Assembly: GCF_000276665.1 (NCBI RefSeq)
Contig: NW_004955402.1
Location: 1,348,266-1,412,265 of the forward strand
DNA length: 64,000 bases
Source: Chinchilla lanigera
Taxonomy: Eukaryota; Chordata; Mammalia; Rodentia; Chinchillidae
Direction of reading: 5' to 3'
In this document: positions 46,641-57,999 of the stretch, one piece after another
Layout of the letters: each line of letters opens with the position of its first letter
Position numbering within the stretch: position 1 is the first letter of the stretch
Translations under genes and position numbers: made by a program
Notes under the pieces: model-generated
Told to the model about the DNA's origin: nothing
Seen by the model: the letters and a program-made list of their open reading frames with translations, nothing else
Database searches by the model: none

Positions 46641-47215
46641 TTTCTTTTGTAATTCATGTCTGAGAGGAGGCTCTTTCCCGGTTGTTTCATTTGGAATTCA
46701 TTGATTATCTTGGCTCTAGGGGACGACTGCTTTCACCAAATTTGGAAGACTCTCAGCCATTATATTTTCAAGTGTTTTCTTACATACATTCCTTCTAGGG
46801 ACTCCAACTATCGATGCTATTTCTTCTGTTTCCCTTGGAATTCTCATTCTCTCTCCCTGGTAGCTGGTAAAGCACATTTCCTAATGTGTTACCCTTTCAG
46901 CTGTCACGTGGGTCTGCTGAGGACCCCACTGAGTGTTTTCGATGTCTACGTGGCATTTTCCTTGGCTCCTTATCCCGAGCCTCTCCTTCACACAGCTCCT
47001 CCCTGTTTCCCGAACTCTAGAATGCAGTCCCAGCCACATCCGGGGTGCTTGTCTCCTAAGGTTATTACCTTTATGAGTTCTGGGTCTGTATCTGCTGATG
47101 GATAATCTTCATCAAGGGCCACTTTTTCCTGTTTCTGGTAATTTTTAATGAAATGCCCAGCACTGTGATGGTCTTGCTGTTCCTTCCTGGAGTTTTGGTT
47201 TTCCTAGACGCTCCT
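46641..47215 (-). mobile_element. L1M 3' UTR-type fragment
   Basis: CTCAGCCATTATATTTTCAA, GGGACTCCAACTATCGATGC, GAGTTCTGGGTCTGTATCTG and TTTTTCCTGTTTCTGG follow the complement of an L1M 3' region. Confidence 0.55.
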
Positions 47216-48480
47216 TTCAGGACAGAGAAGAGTTCAGTTCTCTAGTGCTAGCTCCACAGTGGCTTTCCTGTGGTATGGGGACCTTCTGGGGAAGCCGCCT
47301 GGTCCCTCCACCGGCGCATCCTCCCTGTGGATGGAGGGGAGGGGCCTGAGTGGAGCCAGGAGCGGCCCGGGAATCCTGGCCTGTGCCCCTGGCATGCATC
47401 CTCGCGGCCTGTGACCTCTTCACGGCCGGCAGCTCCCTGCAGCTCATCCTGACCCTGACTTCGCCACGTCAGGGGAGAGTGTGCGTGGGAGGAAGGAAGG
47501 GCCCTTTGCTCACCCCACTGTGTCTGCTGTGGGGAGCGCGGCACAGAAACTCGAAACTCCCGGTCAGGGCCGCTGTGGCCAGCCTGGGTGGGAAAGGCGT
47601 CGATCTCCAGGAAGGCCGGGCCAGGCTGACTGAAGTTGGAAGGAAGGGAGCAAGGAGTCCACTACAGGACAGCTGGAGCAACGCCGGGGTGCCCGAAGCT
47701 GCTCAGGATGCCTCCTGCCTGGGAAGAAGCGGGGCTTGTGCATGGCGCACCCCACCCCGGCCCCACTAACCCCACAGCAGCCAGCACAGGCCCAGTGACC
47801 ACCAGGAGCAGGGTCAGCAGGAAGCCCAGGACAAGGCCACGGGGTCTTTGCCTGCGCTCCCGCTGCATCTCAGCGGGGATGCGGTGGCTGTGTTGCTGGT
47901 ACACCGGGGTTGGAGATGTCTTTGTCAGTGGTGGCCTCAGAGCAGGAAAACTGTGGACACAGCGCAGAATGCAAGGCTGTACCAGCACCTGGAGGTGCAG
48001 GTTGTTACTGATCCCCAAGAGGGGTGTGAGGACCTCCCGAGGGAGCCCTCCACCTGCCCCGGCTCTCTTCAGTGTCCCCAGGGTGCCCCTCACCAGCCAG
48101 GACGCGTGCTAGGGGCCACTGGGCACCCGGGCATTTGAGCTCTGTGGAGCAGGGCAGCCTCCTCTGTCCGCAGGATGTGCAGGTGTAAGAGTGTCTTGAG
48201 GAGGGCCAACAGCAAGCCCCCCAGACTGCCTTTAGAAATGCACATGCTCCTCTCAGAGATTTTAGAAAATTACAGAGGGCCGAAGACAGAAGACTGAAGT
48301 TCTACAAATGAGCAGTTTGGTGTCTGCCACTCCAGTCTCCCTCTCACTCTGCATCTGCACGTCTGTGGCACGCACACACATCACCTGTGCTGCTGCCTTG
48401 CACACCTGCATGCAGGCGTCACACACACGCACACATCGCCTACCTACGGGCATCCCTGGGCTCCACACGGCTTAACAATT
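47216..48480. other. GC-rich single-copy sequence with hydrophobic frame
   Basis: The minus-strand frame at 47662-48093 contains a strongly hydrophobic segment, LVLGFLLTLLLVVTGPVLAA, after a basic RERRQRPR stretch, like a membrane anchor. I cannot match it to a family and the rest of the frame looks random. I record it without calling a gene. Confidence 0.35.
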
Positions 48481-48495
48481 TGCCCTAATTATTCA

Positions 48496-48581
48496 CTTGA
48501 TTTTTCAGGTACTGGGAATCAAACTCACGACCTTGCGCTTGTCAGGCAGGCGCTGTGCCGCTGAGCTAAATCCCCAGCCCC
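48496..48581 (-). mobile_element. Young ID SINE, perfect 15-bp duplication
   Basis: TGCCCTAATTATTCA flanks it exactly at 48481-48495 and 48582-48596. Head and A box are intact; the B box carries one C-to-T change (GAGTTTGATTCCC); the A-tail is very short (five T plus CAGGTA). Confidence 0.95.
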
Positions 48582-48596
48582 TGCCCTAATTATTCA

Positions 48597-49054
48597 GTGC
48601 TGTGCTTCACCCAAGTGAGATTATGCTGTGTGCACTGTTTTGTACACTGCTCATTTGCCTGGCAATATAGCAAGATTTCACTATAGGAAAAAAAATTTCC
48701 TTTCTGTTTTAACCTTGATCCATAGGCCACTAGAAACTGTTGGACTGGGGTTTTCAATTTCTCTTAAGGTGAAATAATAAGTTCAATTTTAGATATTTTA
48801 CCAAAGATCCTGATGGAATGGCAAATTCAGAAATTATTATATTTTCCTCCTTTCTTACTTCATCAAAATAAAATTAGTTCAGAACTTTTCTTCTGATGTC
48901 AAAATTTGAAGAATAACTATTTAGATAAAACTATGAATAAATATTTGAAGGAAAATTTCCTAATATAATTCAGGCATCAGAGGATCTTCTCAGTTTGTAA
49001 TGGAGCAATAGTTAAGCATTATACCAGGTTAAAAAAAAAAGAACAAAACAAGCA
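48597..49054. other. AT-rich single-copy sequence
   Basis: No repeat family or gene recognised. Confidence 0.45.
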
Positions 49055-49229
49055 TAGATCAAATATCCTTTATCCAAAATGCTCAGATTTAAGATTCTTG
49101 TTGGGTTTGGGAATGTCTACATAAACATAATGAGAGATCTTGGAGACGGGACCCGAGTCTAAACATGAAATTTATTTATTATTTTATACACACCTTATCC
49201 ACACAGTCCAAAGGCAATTTTGTGAAATA
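49055..49229. mobile_element. Left part of an older DNA transposon
   Basis: AAATATCCTTTATCCAAAAT, then ATAATGAGAGATCTTGG, GTCTAAACATGAAATTTATT and CACCTTATCCACACAGTCC follow a known old mammalian pogo/Tigger-type repeat. It is split by the element at 49230-49985. Subfamily not named. Confidence 0.55.
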
Positions 49230-49985
49230 CAGTGATCCCTCACCTGTTGCGGGAGTTATGTTCCAGAGGCCCATGCAATAGATCAAAATCCACGAAGTAG
49301 CCGTGTTTTATTTATTTTATTATTTATATATGTTTAAGGCTTTTTAAACCCTTCCCACACTCACATAAACCTTTCCCACTCTCTTATTAACCTTTCCTAC
49401 ACTCTTATAAACACTTTATATGCTCTTAAACACTTTCTACACCCTTAAACCTACATAATTTTAACAACATGCAAAATTCTATGTGGTACTTGATGTGAAG
49501 TGGACAAGGAGAGATGCTGAACGTGTGGGCACAGTGCAGGACAGCAAACAGATCGATGTTATGGTCACTGAGCCAATCAGCGCCCAGGATACAGAACACA
49601 GTGCTGTGGGTGGTCACCTTCCATTCCATCAGCCAATAGAGTGCCGTGTACAATGTTGCATTGGCAAACTTGTGCAAGCAGTAGTGGTATACTGTATTTC
49701 CATTGTGTACAGTATGGTATTCATCTGCTGATGAAATACATACTGTATTTTATTTCAATTTAATATTCTTTTAATATGTTTGAATTAACATTTTTTATAG
49801 TTTTTATATTGTTTAAAATTGTTGAGGCAAAAATAACTAAAATCATAAATATTATATAAACACCTATATACTGCAAAGTCCCGTGAAATAGTGAAATCTC
49901 TGCCATACAAAACTGGATGTATTTTCTAAAAAACCTGTGATACATTGAAGCCACAATAAGTGCACAGTGATATAGAGTGCCACTG
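49230..49985. mobile_element. Tigger/pogo-like non-autonomous DNA transposon
   Basis: Complete 756-bp element with inverted ends starting CAGTGATCCCTCACC on the left and, reading inward from the right, CAGTGGCACTCTATATCACT. TA precedes it (49228-49229) and TA follows it (49986-49987), the target duplication of pogo/mariner elements. Inner terminal zones keep the TCCACGAAGTAGC / CGTGAAATAGTGAAATC type sequence of Tigger relatives. No transposase frame remains. Confidence 0.8.
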
Positions 49986-50085
49986 TAGTTTTAGGATACC
50001 TGTGTTCTGAGACCTGTCCCAGGAGGTCGGGGGTGCAAGTTTCCACTGTGGAGTCATGGTGGCACTCAGAAAGCTGAGCTTCCCA
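49986..50085. mobile_element. Right part of the older DNA transposon
   Basis: GACCTGTCCCAGGAGGTCGG, TGCAAGTTTCCACTGTGGAG and TCATGGTGGCACTCAGAAAG continue the host repeat after the nested element. Confidence 0.5.
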
Positions 50086-51799
50086 GCCTGGAGCAGATAC
50101 CCAAAGGGAGAGCAGCCGAGGACTCTTCAGTCGGGGCAGAGCCTCTCCACCCTCAGCACTCTCCGTGCCTCTATGGTAAGCAATGGAAGGCAATTACATG
50201 GGGTCAGCAACGCCCGTCTCGTCTGTGCTAAAGTATCACTTGTTCCTGGTCCACTCCCTACAGCCCACAAGGACAGCGGCATCAGCAGAGACCACTGACG
50301 CACTGCTTTCTGCCCAGAGAGAACGCTGTGTCCAGGTCAGGAGCCACCGACCTGAGAGGGAGGGCAGCGTGGCTTCTTTACTCCTGTTCAAGATGTTGCC
50401 TTGACCAAAATGTTTATTGTTGAAAAGAGAAAACGCCCTCATCTTTCTCCTTCTCACCCCTCGTTTCCTACAGATGGAAAGAAACCTCATCACTTGGTTC
50501 ACTTCTCATGACACAATTGATTCCTTCTCTCCAAATAAGCTGTGAACTACAGAACCTCTGAGATTCCCCTCATGGCAGGCACGTCTGCAGCAAGCCCCTT
50601 TTCCAGTCTTCTGTGGCTTGGCCTGGGTTTCTTGGGTGACGGGACAGATCATCTTTCCCCAGAAGCTGCAGAGTTCCTGAGCTCTTTGCTCCCACCGGGG
50701 GACCACAGTGAGCCGACAGTGGTCACGACCCTGGCGGGTCCCGAGCTCCCGCTCCATTTCTCAACAGAGCCACGGAGGAGCGTGCTCTCACTCTGAGTCG
50801 GGCTGCTGGCCGGAGTTCTTCCTGGATTTGGAGATTTTCTTTATCTCTGGCCTTTAACTCAAAGTTCTCTGGGGACACACAAAAATCATAGTTCTTCAAA
50901 AGAAGCCTTTCTGATCATTTTGTACCAAAGAAGATAAAATTTGAGATATTTTTGAGAGAAAAATAAATAGAAAAAATCCAAGAATGTGTCCTTTATGAGG
51001 AGTGTTTTACTAATTTCCCTTTTCCTGCACTGGATGACAAATGTTACCAATTTTTATAGCATACAGATTTTTCAGAACAACCAGTAGGAGTCATACCCTG
51101 TTTTTTGTGAATGTTCCCAGTCCTTGAAAAAAATCCCTGTCTTGTGGAATTAATAACTTTCTGTTATAAATCATGCCTGTGTGTGAAGTAAGGCCTGGGA
51201 ATGGAAGATTAAAGGCTGCTGTTAAAATGATTGGTTGAAAGAATAAATACCCGAGGAATCTGGCAGTTGTTAACGCTACACTTTAAATGTGATTTTTGGA
51301 AAAAAATTAATGGGGGTAAATGTGGGCACCAAGGATACAGACTAAGAGGCGTGTAAAATGTGGTTCCTGCCTGAAATGTTTTTCCCTAGTCAAGGACTCA
51401 TTTTGGGGCGAGACTTGGCACAGGCAAGGTTTGGAGAACTCAGGTTAGCAAAATAGTGATGTCATATCTACCACCCTCCCAGCAGCCAGGTGGGGGCAAG
51501 ACATAAGAATGCCCTTTTATGCTATGTTTTCTTTCTGGGTCTGATCAAAAATGGCAAATCCACCACGCTATAAGTGAACACCCTCGCCTCCTACAGCCAC
51601 CAGCCATGGTAATTCCCCTCAGTCCCGGGTCTCACCTGGGTCCAAGGCAGACCAGGCATAGCGGGCCTGATGCGTGTTAAGCACAGCGCTAGGCTCCAGA
51701 AGGACCTCTGTGGCCAGGCCTGTGCCCCGCAAGGACATCTGCCACGCCAGAGTCTCTGCTCTCAAAGTTAGCATCCAGTAGTACACGAACATAAGCTTT
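50086..51799. other. Single-copy sequence with AT-rich block
   Basis: No transposon recognised. The AT-rich stretch 50990-51340 contains GGAATTAATAACTTTC, AAATGATTGGTTGAAAG and TTGTTAACGCTAC. It looks like a candidate conserved non-coding element, by appearance only. Confidence 0.4.
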
Positions 51800-51872
51800 C
51801 CTTTCGGCAGTGCCAGGATCGAACCCAGGGTCTCGAGCAAGCCCCTACCACTGAGCTATGTCCTTGACCCCC
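51800..51872 (-). mobile_element. Old ID-like SINE
   Basis: The complement reads a head with ATAGCTCAGTGGTAGGGGC, then GCTCGAGACCCTGGGTTCGA and TCCTGGCAC. The B box is well kept. There is no clear tail or flanking repeat. Confidence 0.65.
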
Positions 51873-52888
51873 CAGAAAGTACTTCTAGGTTTAGGTTCTT
51901 TAGCAAATGACTCCAGGAGACACAGCCCTGCCTTTCTCGGTCCCTTCCCTAGCGACGCAGCAGCTTGGAAAGTTGCTCAAATGCACGCTCTACTCACAAC
52001 GGAATCCATCCTTGTCCCTGCCCTTGAGGGTGCTGTTGATCTCCTTCCATCAGGTCACAGTCGGATCTAACAGCCTCCTGCGCACGTTTCCTCCCTTCTG
52101 TTATGTTGCGGAGCTGGGGCTCAAACCCATGCCTCATATTCCCCACACCCTAGCCCAGGCTCTGACTTGAACACGCTTTCAAACAACTCCTCAGGGCCCC
52201 TGCAGCAGGAGTCCACACCTCAGCCTCGGTCCAGCTTCCTGAGTCCTGGCAGCAGAGCCCCTGGGACCTGCCCTCAGCCTGCAGAGCATTCGGGATCAGA
52301 ATCTTCTTTTGGAGCGCGGCCTGTTGCCTCCTCCACTGCTTGGGTATGTGGAGACTGCCTGCCCTCCTGTCCGACGCCTTCTGTAATCTGCAGATTGGTT
52401 GCTCCTTCCACTCGGGCCCCCAGAGCACGTGATCACAGCTGCCAGGCAGGAGGCTGCTGCAGTGCAGCCTCCCAGCCCTCTGTCCCTGCAGAGGGACAGC
52501 AGCCCACAACTTCCGGTCCAGGAATCCAGGGTGCCTGGCTCTGCAGGCAGCCAGCTGGTCCTCAGCCTGTGGCACTCACATAGGCATCATACATACCTTT
52601 AGAAAATAGGGGTTTTCATTTTAACTTTTTAATTTTAATTGGCACATGATATTCTACGTGTTTGTGTGTGCTGTGTAAGAATGTGGTCCATAGAGTGACT
52701 GGTGTTTCTCAAATGTTGGGCATTTCCATGCTGCGAGTCTTCAGACTCCTGTAGCTACTGTGAAACACCCTAGGAATTGTTGGGGACCCGCTTCCTTGAG
52801 CCCTGGCAGCGGACCAGGGCGGCAGCCTCCAGCAGTGGCCTTGTGGCACGGGGTCTTGGTGCGGCACCCTCCTGTGTAGGTCAGCTCA
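51873..52888. other. Single-copy sequence
   Basis: Overlapping open frames at 52150-52583 on both strands, no domain. No repeat recognised. Confidence 0.4.
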
Positions 52889-53267
52889 TGTTATGGTTGA
52901 TACATTGTGTGAACTTGGGGAGTCTAGGAGTTTGGATATGTGACTCAGCAGGGAGCCAGGGTGCTTACTTTGTATTCATCTGAGCCTGTGCAGGAGGACC
53001 CCACGGAGATTATGTGAGTGCTACACGCCCGCTGGGTGGGGGTAGCCTGCTTACAATGTGAGGGAGGGAAAGAGACTCGCTCTTCTCTGCCACTCTCCCT
53101 TTTGCTCTTGTTGTTTTTGCTGTGTTCCGCTGCCATGTGCCGCTCTGCCTCGGAGCCAGTTGAGTATGGACTGAAACCTCCGCAAACTGTGAGCTAAATA
53201 AACCTTTCCTTCCTTAATTTTGGGTGTCAGGTATTTGTCTCAGCAACGAGAGAAAGTAACCAAGACA
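52889..53267 (+). mobile_element. MaLR-type solo LTR
   Basis: TGTTATGGTTGATACATTGT to AACCAAGACA, with the plus-strand MaLR order: GCTGTGTTCCGCTGCCATG, GAGTATGGACTGAAACCTCC, CAAACTGTGAGCTAAATAAA (polyadenylation signal AATAAA at about 53198) and CCTTAATTTTGGGTGTCAGG. Clearly the same subfamily as the minus-strand LTR at 23112-23503. No internal region adjoins it. I see no perfect 5-bp flanks. Confidence 0.85.
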
Positions 53268-54721
53268 GTGTGTCTAAGTCACACACAGCCCACTGGTGAA
53301 GGAGTTTTCTCAGCGAGAAGAAACTCTGTTCTTTCATTCAGGAAATTTCCCAGTGGCCTGACTGCGCTCCCCCGAGGCCATCTGCGGATAAATCCCGGCT
53401 GCGCAGGGCCCCTGGCCTGAGCACTGCCGCAGCCAAAGTACACAGCTGGGTTTTCGTCTGAGCCCACCGTGCGCATGTCTCTGTCATTGCCGGGGCCGGG
53501 CAGTGGGCAGGTGCGGGTCGCTGAGCCCCGCTCCTCTGTCGGTCAGGTTGCTCACCCCGGAACAGCGATCTCTTGTCTTCCTGATCCTGTGTGTGGGCCC
53601 CACCTGGCTGCTCAGAGGATCCAGGCTTGGTTCAACTCGTGCCGGGGTCTCCACCGCCCTTGGGACCATATCTCAGAGCGAGGTGCCTGTCCTGGGCGAG
53701 CTGCAGGAGCTTTGCCTTCCCACGCTGGTGGACAGGAGCTGTGTCCTCCTCCCTGAAGGGTCAGGGATGGGCATCTACTGCGAGGCCTGTGTCACTGCCT
53801 CCCTGCATGTCCAGCAAAGACTACTGTCCCTGGCTCTCCTGCTGAGGTTGCTTAGCACACAGCCCCCTCTGGCTGCCCCTGGCTGCCCTTCCGCAGGGGT
53901 CACCTTCCCTGGAGGCGGCTCAGACAGGAAGGCTGCCAGGCTCCGGTGGCCGTGTGTCCTCTCTCCCCATGGCCCGGTGTTGGTTGGATCTCTGTGCTGT
54001 GGGGGATCATGAGGAGCTGCCCTCAGAGGAGAGAGAGGCTTGCTGTGCCCGCGGTCTCAGGGTACTGCACACCAGCGCCTGGCCTGCTGCTCCTGGTGGG
54101 TGACGGGGGACAGTGCCTCATGGTGACTGGGAAACAGACAGGAAGGGGCTGGGATGCCAGTGTCCCCTCTGAGGGCTGCTCGGTGGCCTCCCTTTCTCTC
54201 ACCAGGCTGCCCTTCCAGCCCCCAGAGTGCCAGGGACACTTCCAAGCCGCAGCAGCACGGACAGCAAGGCCACGGGGCCCTTGGAGCAGAGCCCTTATCT
54301 GAGCCTGGCACCGCAGTGAGAGAGGGTCAGACTTGGACATGCCCGGCCAGGGCACCCGGTTCCTGGGATGCTCAGGTCTTCACTGCCCGCCAGGGCCACT
54401 TCCTGTCCTGTGCTCTGGGAGTGTCCTGCCCACACTTGGCTGGGCACTCTGCGCCTCCTGTCCCCGTGGCCATGGGCAGCTTGGCAGGAGTAAGGAGAAG
54501 GAGCAAAATCTGACCTGTGCCTGCTCATGGTCCCAGCTCGTGACGGCCTCCCACCTCCCACAAGCTGTCGAGGGTCTCTGCTCACACCGCCCTCACCAAA
54601 CTCAGCCACAGAACCCTTTGTAGCCTCTGTGTACACAGCTGAGCCCTCCCAGGGGCACCATGCCCTTCCAGCCCCTGTGGAGGATGGTAAAAGAGATGGT
54701 ACATTCGGAAGGGTTTCAGCA
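53268..54721. other. GC-rich single-copy sequence
   Basis: Many overlapping open frames on both strands (up to 169 codons), none with a domain. CpG is moderate around 53390-53560. Confidence 0.4.
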
Positions 54722-54908
54722 GCTGGCACAGTGGCACATTCCTGTACTCTCAGCTACTCAGGAGGCTGAGGCAGGAGGATGCAAATTTGGGGCCAACCTG
54801 GCTAACTTAGCCAGACCCTGTCTCAAAATAGAAACTGAAGAAAGAGCTGAGAGTATATCACAGTGGTAGAGCACCCCTGGGATCAATCTCCAGTACCACT
54901 AAAACAAA
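54722..54908 (+). mobile_element. B1-dID type SINE
   Basis: CTGGCACAGTGGCACATTCC, CAGCTACTCAGGAGGCTGAG, GACCCTGTCTCAAAATAG, then the ID-like half GAGTATATCACAGTGGTAG and CTCCAGTACCACTAAAAC. Confidence 0.85.
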
Positions 54909-55140
54909 AGTTTCAGCAATCTTTTGGGAAGTTATGATTAATTAAATGCCTCAGGCCCCACATGAATCAATATTCTCTTTCCAAGGTATTGAGCTACCAA
55001 AATAACCGCATTTCTGCATATAACACTAAGTCATGCATTTCTAGTTTAGCTAATTCACAGTCAAAAATGTATCCTGCAAATGTACTTGTTGGCACACTTT
55101 GGCCAGAAAGGGCTGACCATGCCAGCCCAGTTTTCCTTGA

Positions 55141-55745
55141 GCGGGCTTCCGGGCACAGGAAACGCCCGCGTCTTTGGGCACTGGGAACCTCCCCGCCACA
55201 CGTCCTCCTTCTTGCTAGTTTGCAGCTGACGCGGAATTATTTTAAGGAGATGAGAAAACGCTTCGGAAGGCACGAGTGGGTCCCAGCCCGCCCGGCCGTG
55301 TTGTGACTGGGAACGGGAAGAGGTTGGCGGTCTCACGAGCAGAAGGAGCAGCGCCATGCTTGGGCTCCCGCCGCACTCGGGGCTCGGCAGGGCTCCGGAA
55401 CGGAGGCTGACGGCACAGGAATGTGGCCGGGACAGCGGGGCTCACCTTTCCCCCGCTGCTCCAGGATCATCAGCTTCAGCCAAAATCTGATCACAAGCCA
55501 GACGTCCGCCGTCCGGACTCTTAGTTCACTGTGTTTTTATGAGAAAGTGATGCTCCGTGCCATGGAGCCCCTGCGCTCCACAGGCCCCCGGCTGCCTCCG
55601 TGACCTACGGGGGCTCTGGACCGAACTTCTGAGCCTCTTTCACAGGCCCAGAGGCCCAGGCGCACGCCCGACTCCGGAAATTAAATCCACTTCTGCCGAC
55701 GCCGGGAGAATGGCGCTTTGTGACTTCTCAGTGCACGGCTCAGTT
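55141..55745. promoter_or_regulatory. CpG island
   Basis: By hand count there are about 49 CpG dinucleotides in 600 bp, close to the number expected from base composition, and G+C is about 60% (68% in one 60-bp line). The 300 bp to the left hold only one CpG and the 300 bp to the right about four, so the edges are sharp. In mammals this pattern marks germline-unmethylated DNA, usually a promoter or an enhancer-like orphan island. It contains no recognised repeat, so it is not a young CpG-rich transposon. A strong minus-strand splice donor lies inside it. Confidence 0.6.
55440..55466 (-). other. Candidate splice donor in CpG island
   Basis: Reading the minus strand, GGGGGAAAG is followed by GTGAGC, a strong match to the mammalian 5' splice consensus, with the exon side at 55446 and above. 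Just upstream on that strand the frame reads ...RFWLKLMILEQRGK and includes an ATG 23 bases before the donor. The plus strand at the same place also reads like a splice acceptor (a C/T-rich run ending CCAG at 55464). This could be a first exon of an unrecognised transcript; it remains a guess. Confidence 0.3.
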
Positions 55746-57836
55746 TCACAGCAGAAAGAAAACATTCCAAATAAACATCATTTGGGCCAGAGGATCAATT
55801 AGCGATTACAGTTTTTATTTCCTCCAGAACTGCTCCAGGGGTTCTGGAGTTACTAGGGTGGCAGGGACAGAGGTCAGAGCTGTCTTTGTCCATGCCGGGG
55901 GCTCCTGTCCAGACCTGGCGGGGACCACGTGTCTGTGTCACCAGCCCCTGGTGCTGGGCTTGACAGCAAGTGGCTGAATGGGAAGCTTTAGTGAAAGCTC
56001 GTGCTTCAAGGAAATGCTTGTATGATTCTTATTTGTCAACTGAAAAATTAATTCATTTTGAAACAATGCCAAGGAAGCCAAATCTGGGCGAAGGATACAT
56101 GTGGCTTTGCTGTGACAGCAACAGAACCAAGGAGGCGTCTCCCCGTCCTGCCCTGCCCTGCCCCCACATCATCTGCAAGCTCCGAGGGCCTGGACCAGAG
56201 GCTGTGACATTCTGTGGCTCCTGGACCCTGGTTTGTTTGGTGTCCTTCACCTCCTGCTACGGTTTCCACCAAGCATACATGACCAGGTCGGCAGATGAAG
56301 TCCTGTTTCCTGGTGCAAAGCATACCTTTAGGGCACAGATTACAGATTACTTGCTGTGCAAGGTGTGACAGGGTTGTGATAAGTGCCTGCCACGAGGTAC
56401 AATGGCTGAGCTGTCCTTTAAGGGGGCACAACCTGGACTGGCCGCATTCCTGCTTGGCACAGACCTGGACGAACGTGGGTGGGGCTTCTGCACCATCTGC
56501 GTTCACCTCACCGTGACCCTGGGTCCTCTGTGTTCCTGAACAGCGTGGCTGCTTTCTCATCTGGGTCCTACAGGTTTGCTGGTAGATGTCCTCAAAGCTC
56601 CCACGTTCAGGCTGCGGAAGGTGTGGAGGCGGGGCCTGGGCAGCCACAGATTGCTGGGCACAGGCCGTGGAGGGGACACGACCCTGGAGGGAGCTTCCTC
56701 TTCCTGTCGTGTTCCCACGAGTTCCATGGCTTTGCCCCACCCCGTGCGCCTCGCTGCAGGCCCAGAAGCGAGGGGCTGGGCCGGACCAGGGCCGGGAAGT
56801 CCACGCTTCCCCTGTGAGGTCCACGGTCTCAGGCATGTGTTACTGATACGGAAAGCTGGCTAAGGTGGTGGCAAATGGGACTCGGAGAACGGGACAGCTT
56901 GTCCAGAGTTAAACCGCCGGTGGGAGAGGCAGCGCTCCTGGGTTTCCCACAAACTCCGCTCTGACTGTTCCTGCAGCGGCCGTAGGGAGGGAGTCTTGCA
57001 GCGGGAAACGAGGCTTCCCAGCGTAGGCTGGACCCTGCAGCCAGCTCCACACACTCACCGCCTCGAGGGTGCTGCTGCTCACTGGTAAATACACGGCTTG
57101 AATTGTCTATCAGATGAAGCTGCCCAACCTGGAGGGTCAAATAGTCGTGCGCCTCACGCTTCCCGAACAACCTGGAACAGAATAAAGACCTCTGTTCCGC
57201 AAAGCGTCTTTAAGGAAAAGGCAGATTGGGGCAGTGTGGCCCAGATGCAGTGTGCAATGGTATTTGTTTTCCAGCAGAAGTGAAATCTAAGTGCCTCACT
57301 GCCTGTCTTCTCGCTAACGCTTCAGACTGAATTTGCCTGCCAAGCTCTTGAATGCCTTCTACCTGGCTGTGAGGGGTTGGCAGCCCTGCAAGCACGAGTC
57401 ACAGGTTACAGCCTCGGCTGGTCACACACTGAGCTTCTCAGACGGCACAGGGACGGAGCTTCGATGACTCAGAGTGCGCTTGGCCCCTTTTCAGTGTGTT
57501 TGTGCAGACACAGGAGAACACAGAATAAACAGATGTTTTTACTTCAATTCCATATCAGAGATCGCAACCTGCTTCTCTCACGAGTCCTCCCAGGAAGCTG
57601 GAGTGGCTGCCCCAGGACATCTGTGCCTTGGCCTCCCCTGATAGCTTGCTGCAGTGTCCACAGCACACCCTTTGGCCTCTGCCTTAGTTGAGACGTGGGA
57701 GATGTAGGTTTCTGGGTCCCACAGCAGACCTGTCAAATCAGGTTCAGGGAAGTTGGGTGTTAGACTGTGAAGTCTCAAGGAGCACCCTAATGATTCTTGG
57801 GGAGCCAGAACCTTCAGAAAACGTTCTGTGTGTGAT
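55746..57836. other. Single-copy sequence downstream of CpG island
   Basis: The first 120 bp are AT-rich and include ATCAATTAGCGATTACAG at 55795-55812, two homeodomain-type cores in tandem. The rest is GC-rich. The 262-codon minus-strand frame at 56048-56836 has no domain and overlaps several plus-strand frames. Confidence 0.4.
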
Positions 57837-57999
57837 GCCAGGTGTGGCGGTGCAAGCCTGTACTCACAGCATGTGGGGGGCTGAGACAGGAGAATCACCA
57901 TGAGTTCGAGGCCTTCCCGGAGTACATAGTGAGTTCAAGGCCAGTCTGAGCTACATAATGAGATCCTGTCTCATAACAAAACAAAACCAAACCAAACCA
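57837..57999 (+). mobile_element. B1 SINE with 29-bp internal duplication
   Basis: GCCAGGTGTGGCGGTGCAAG, GGGGCTGAGACAGGAGAATC, two GAGTTC(A/G)AGGCC...CTACATA-type units and a tail of AAAACCAAACC. Slightly more diverged than the copy at 18731. Confidence 0.9.

Noticed and set aside
56048..56836. 262-codon open frame on the minus strand
   Set aside because: The longest frame in the window, but it overlaps several long plus-strand frames in GC-rich DNA and has no domain, repeats or signal peptide. Its Cys/Pro/Gly-rich sequence looks random.
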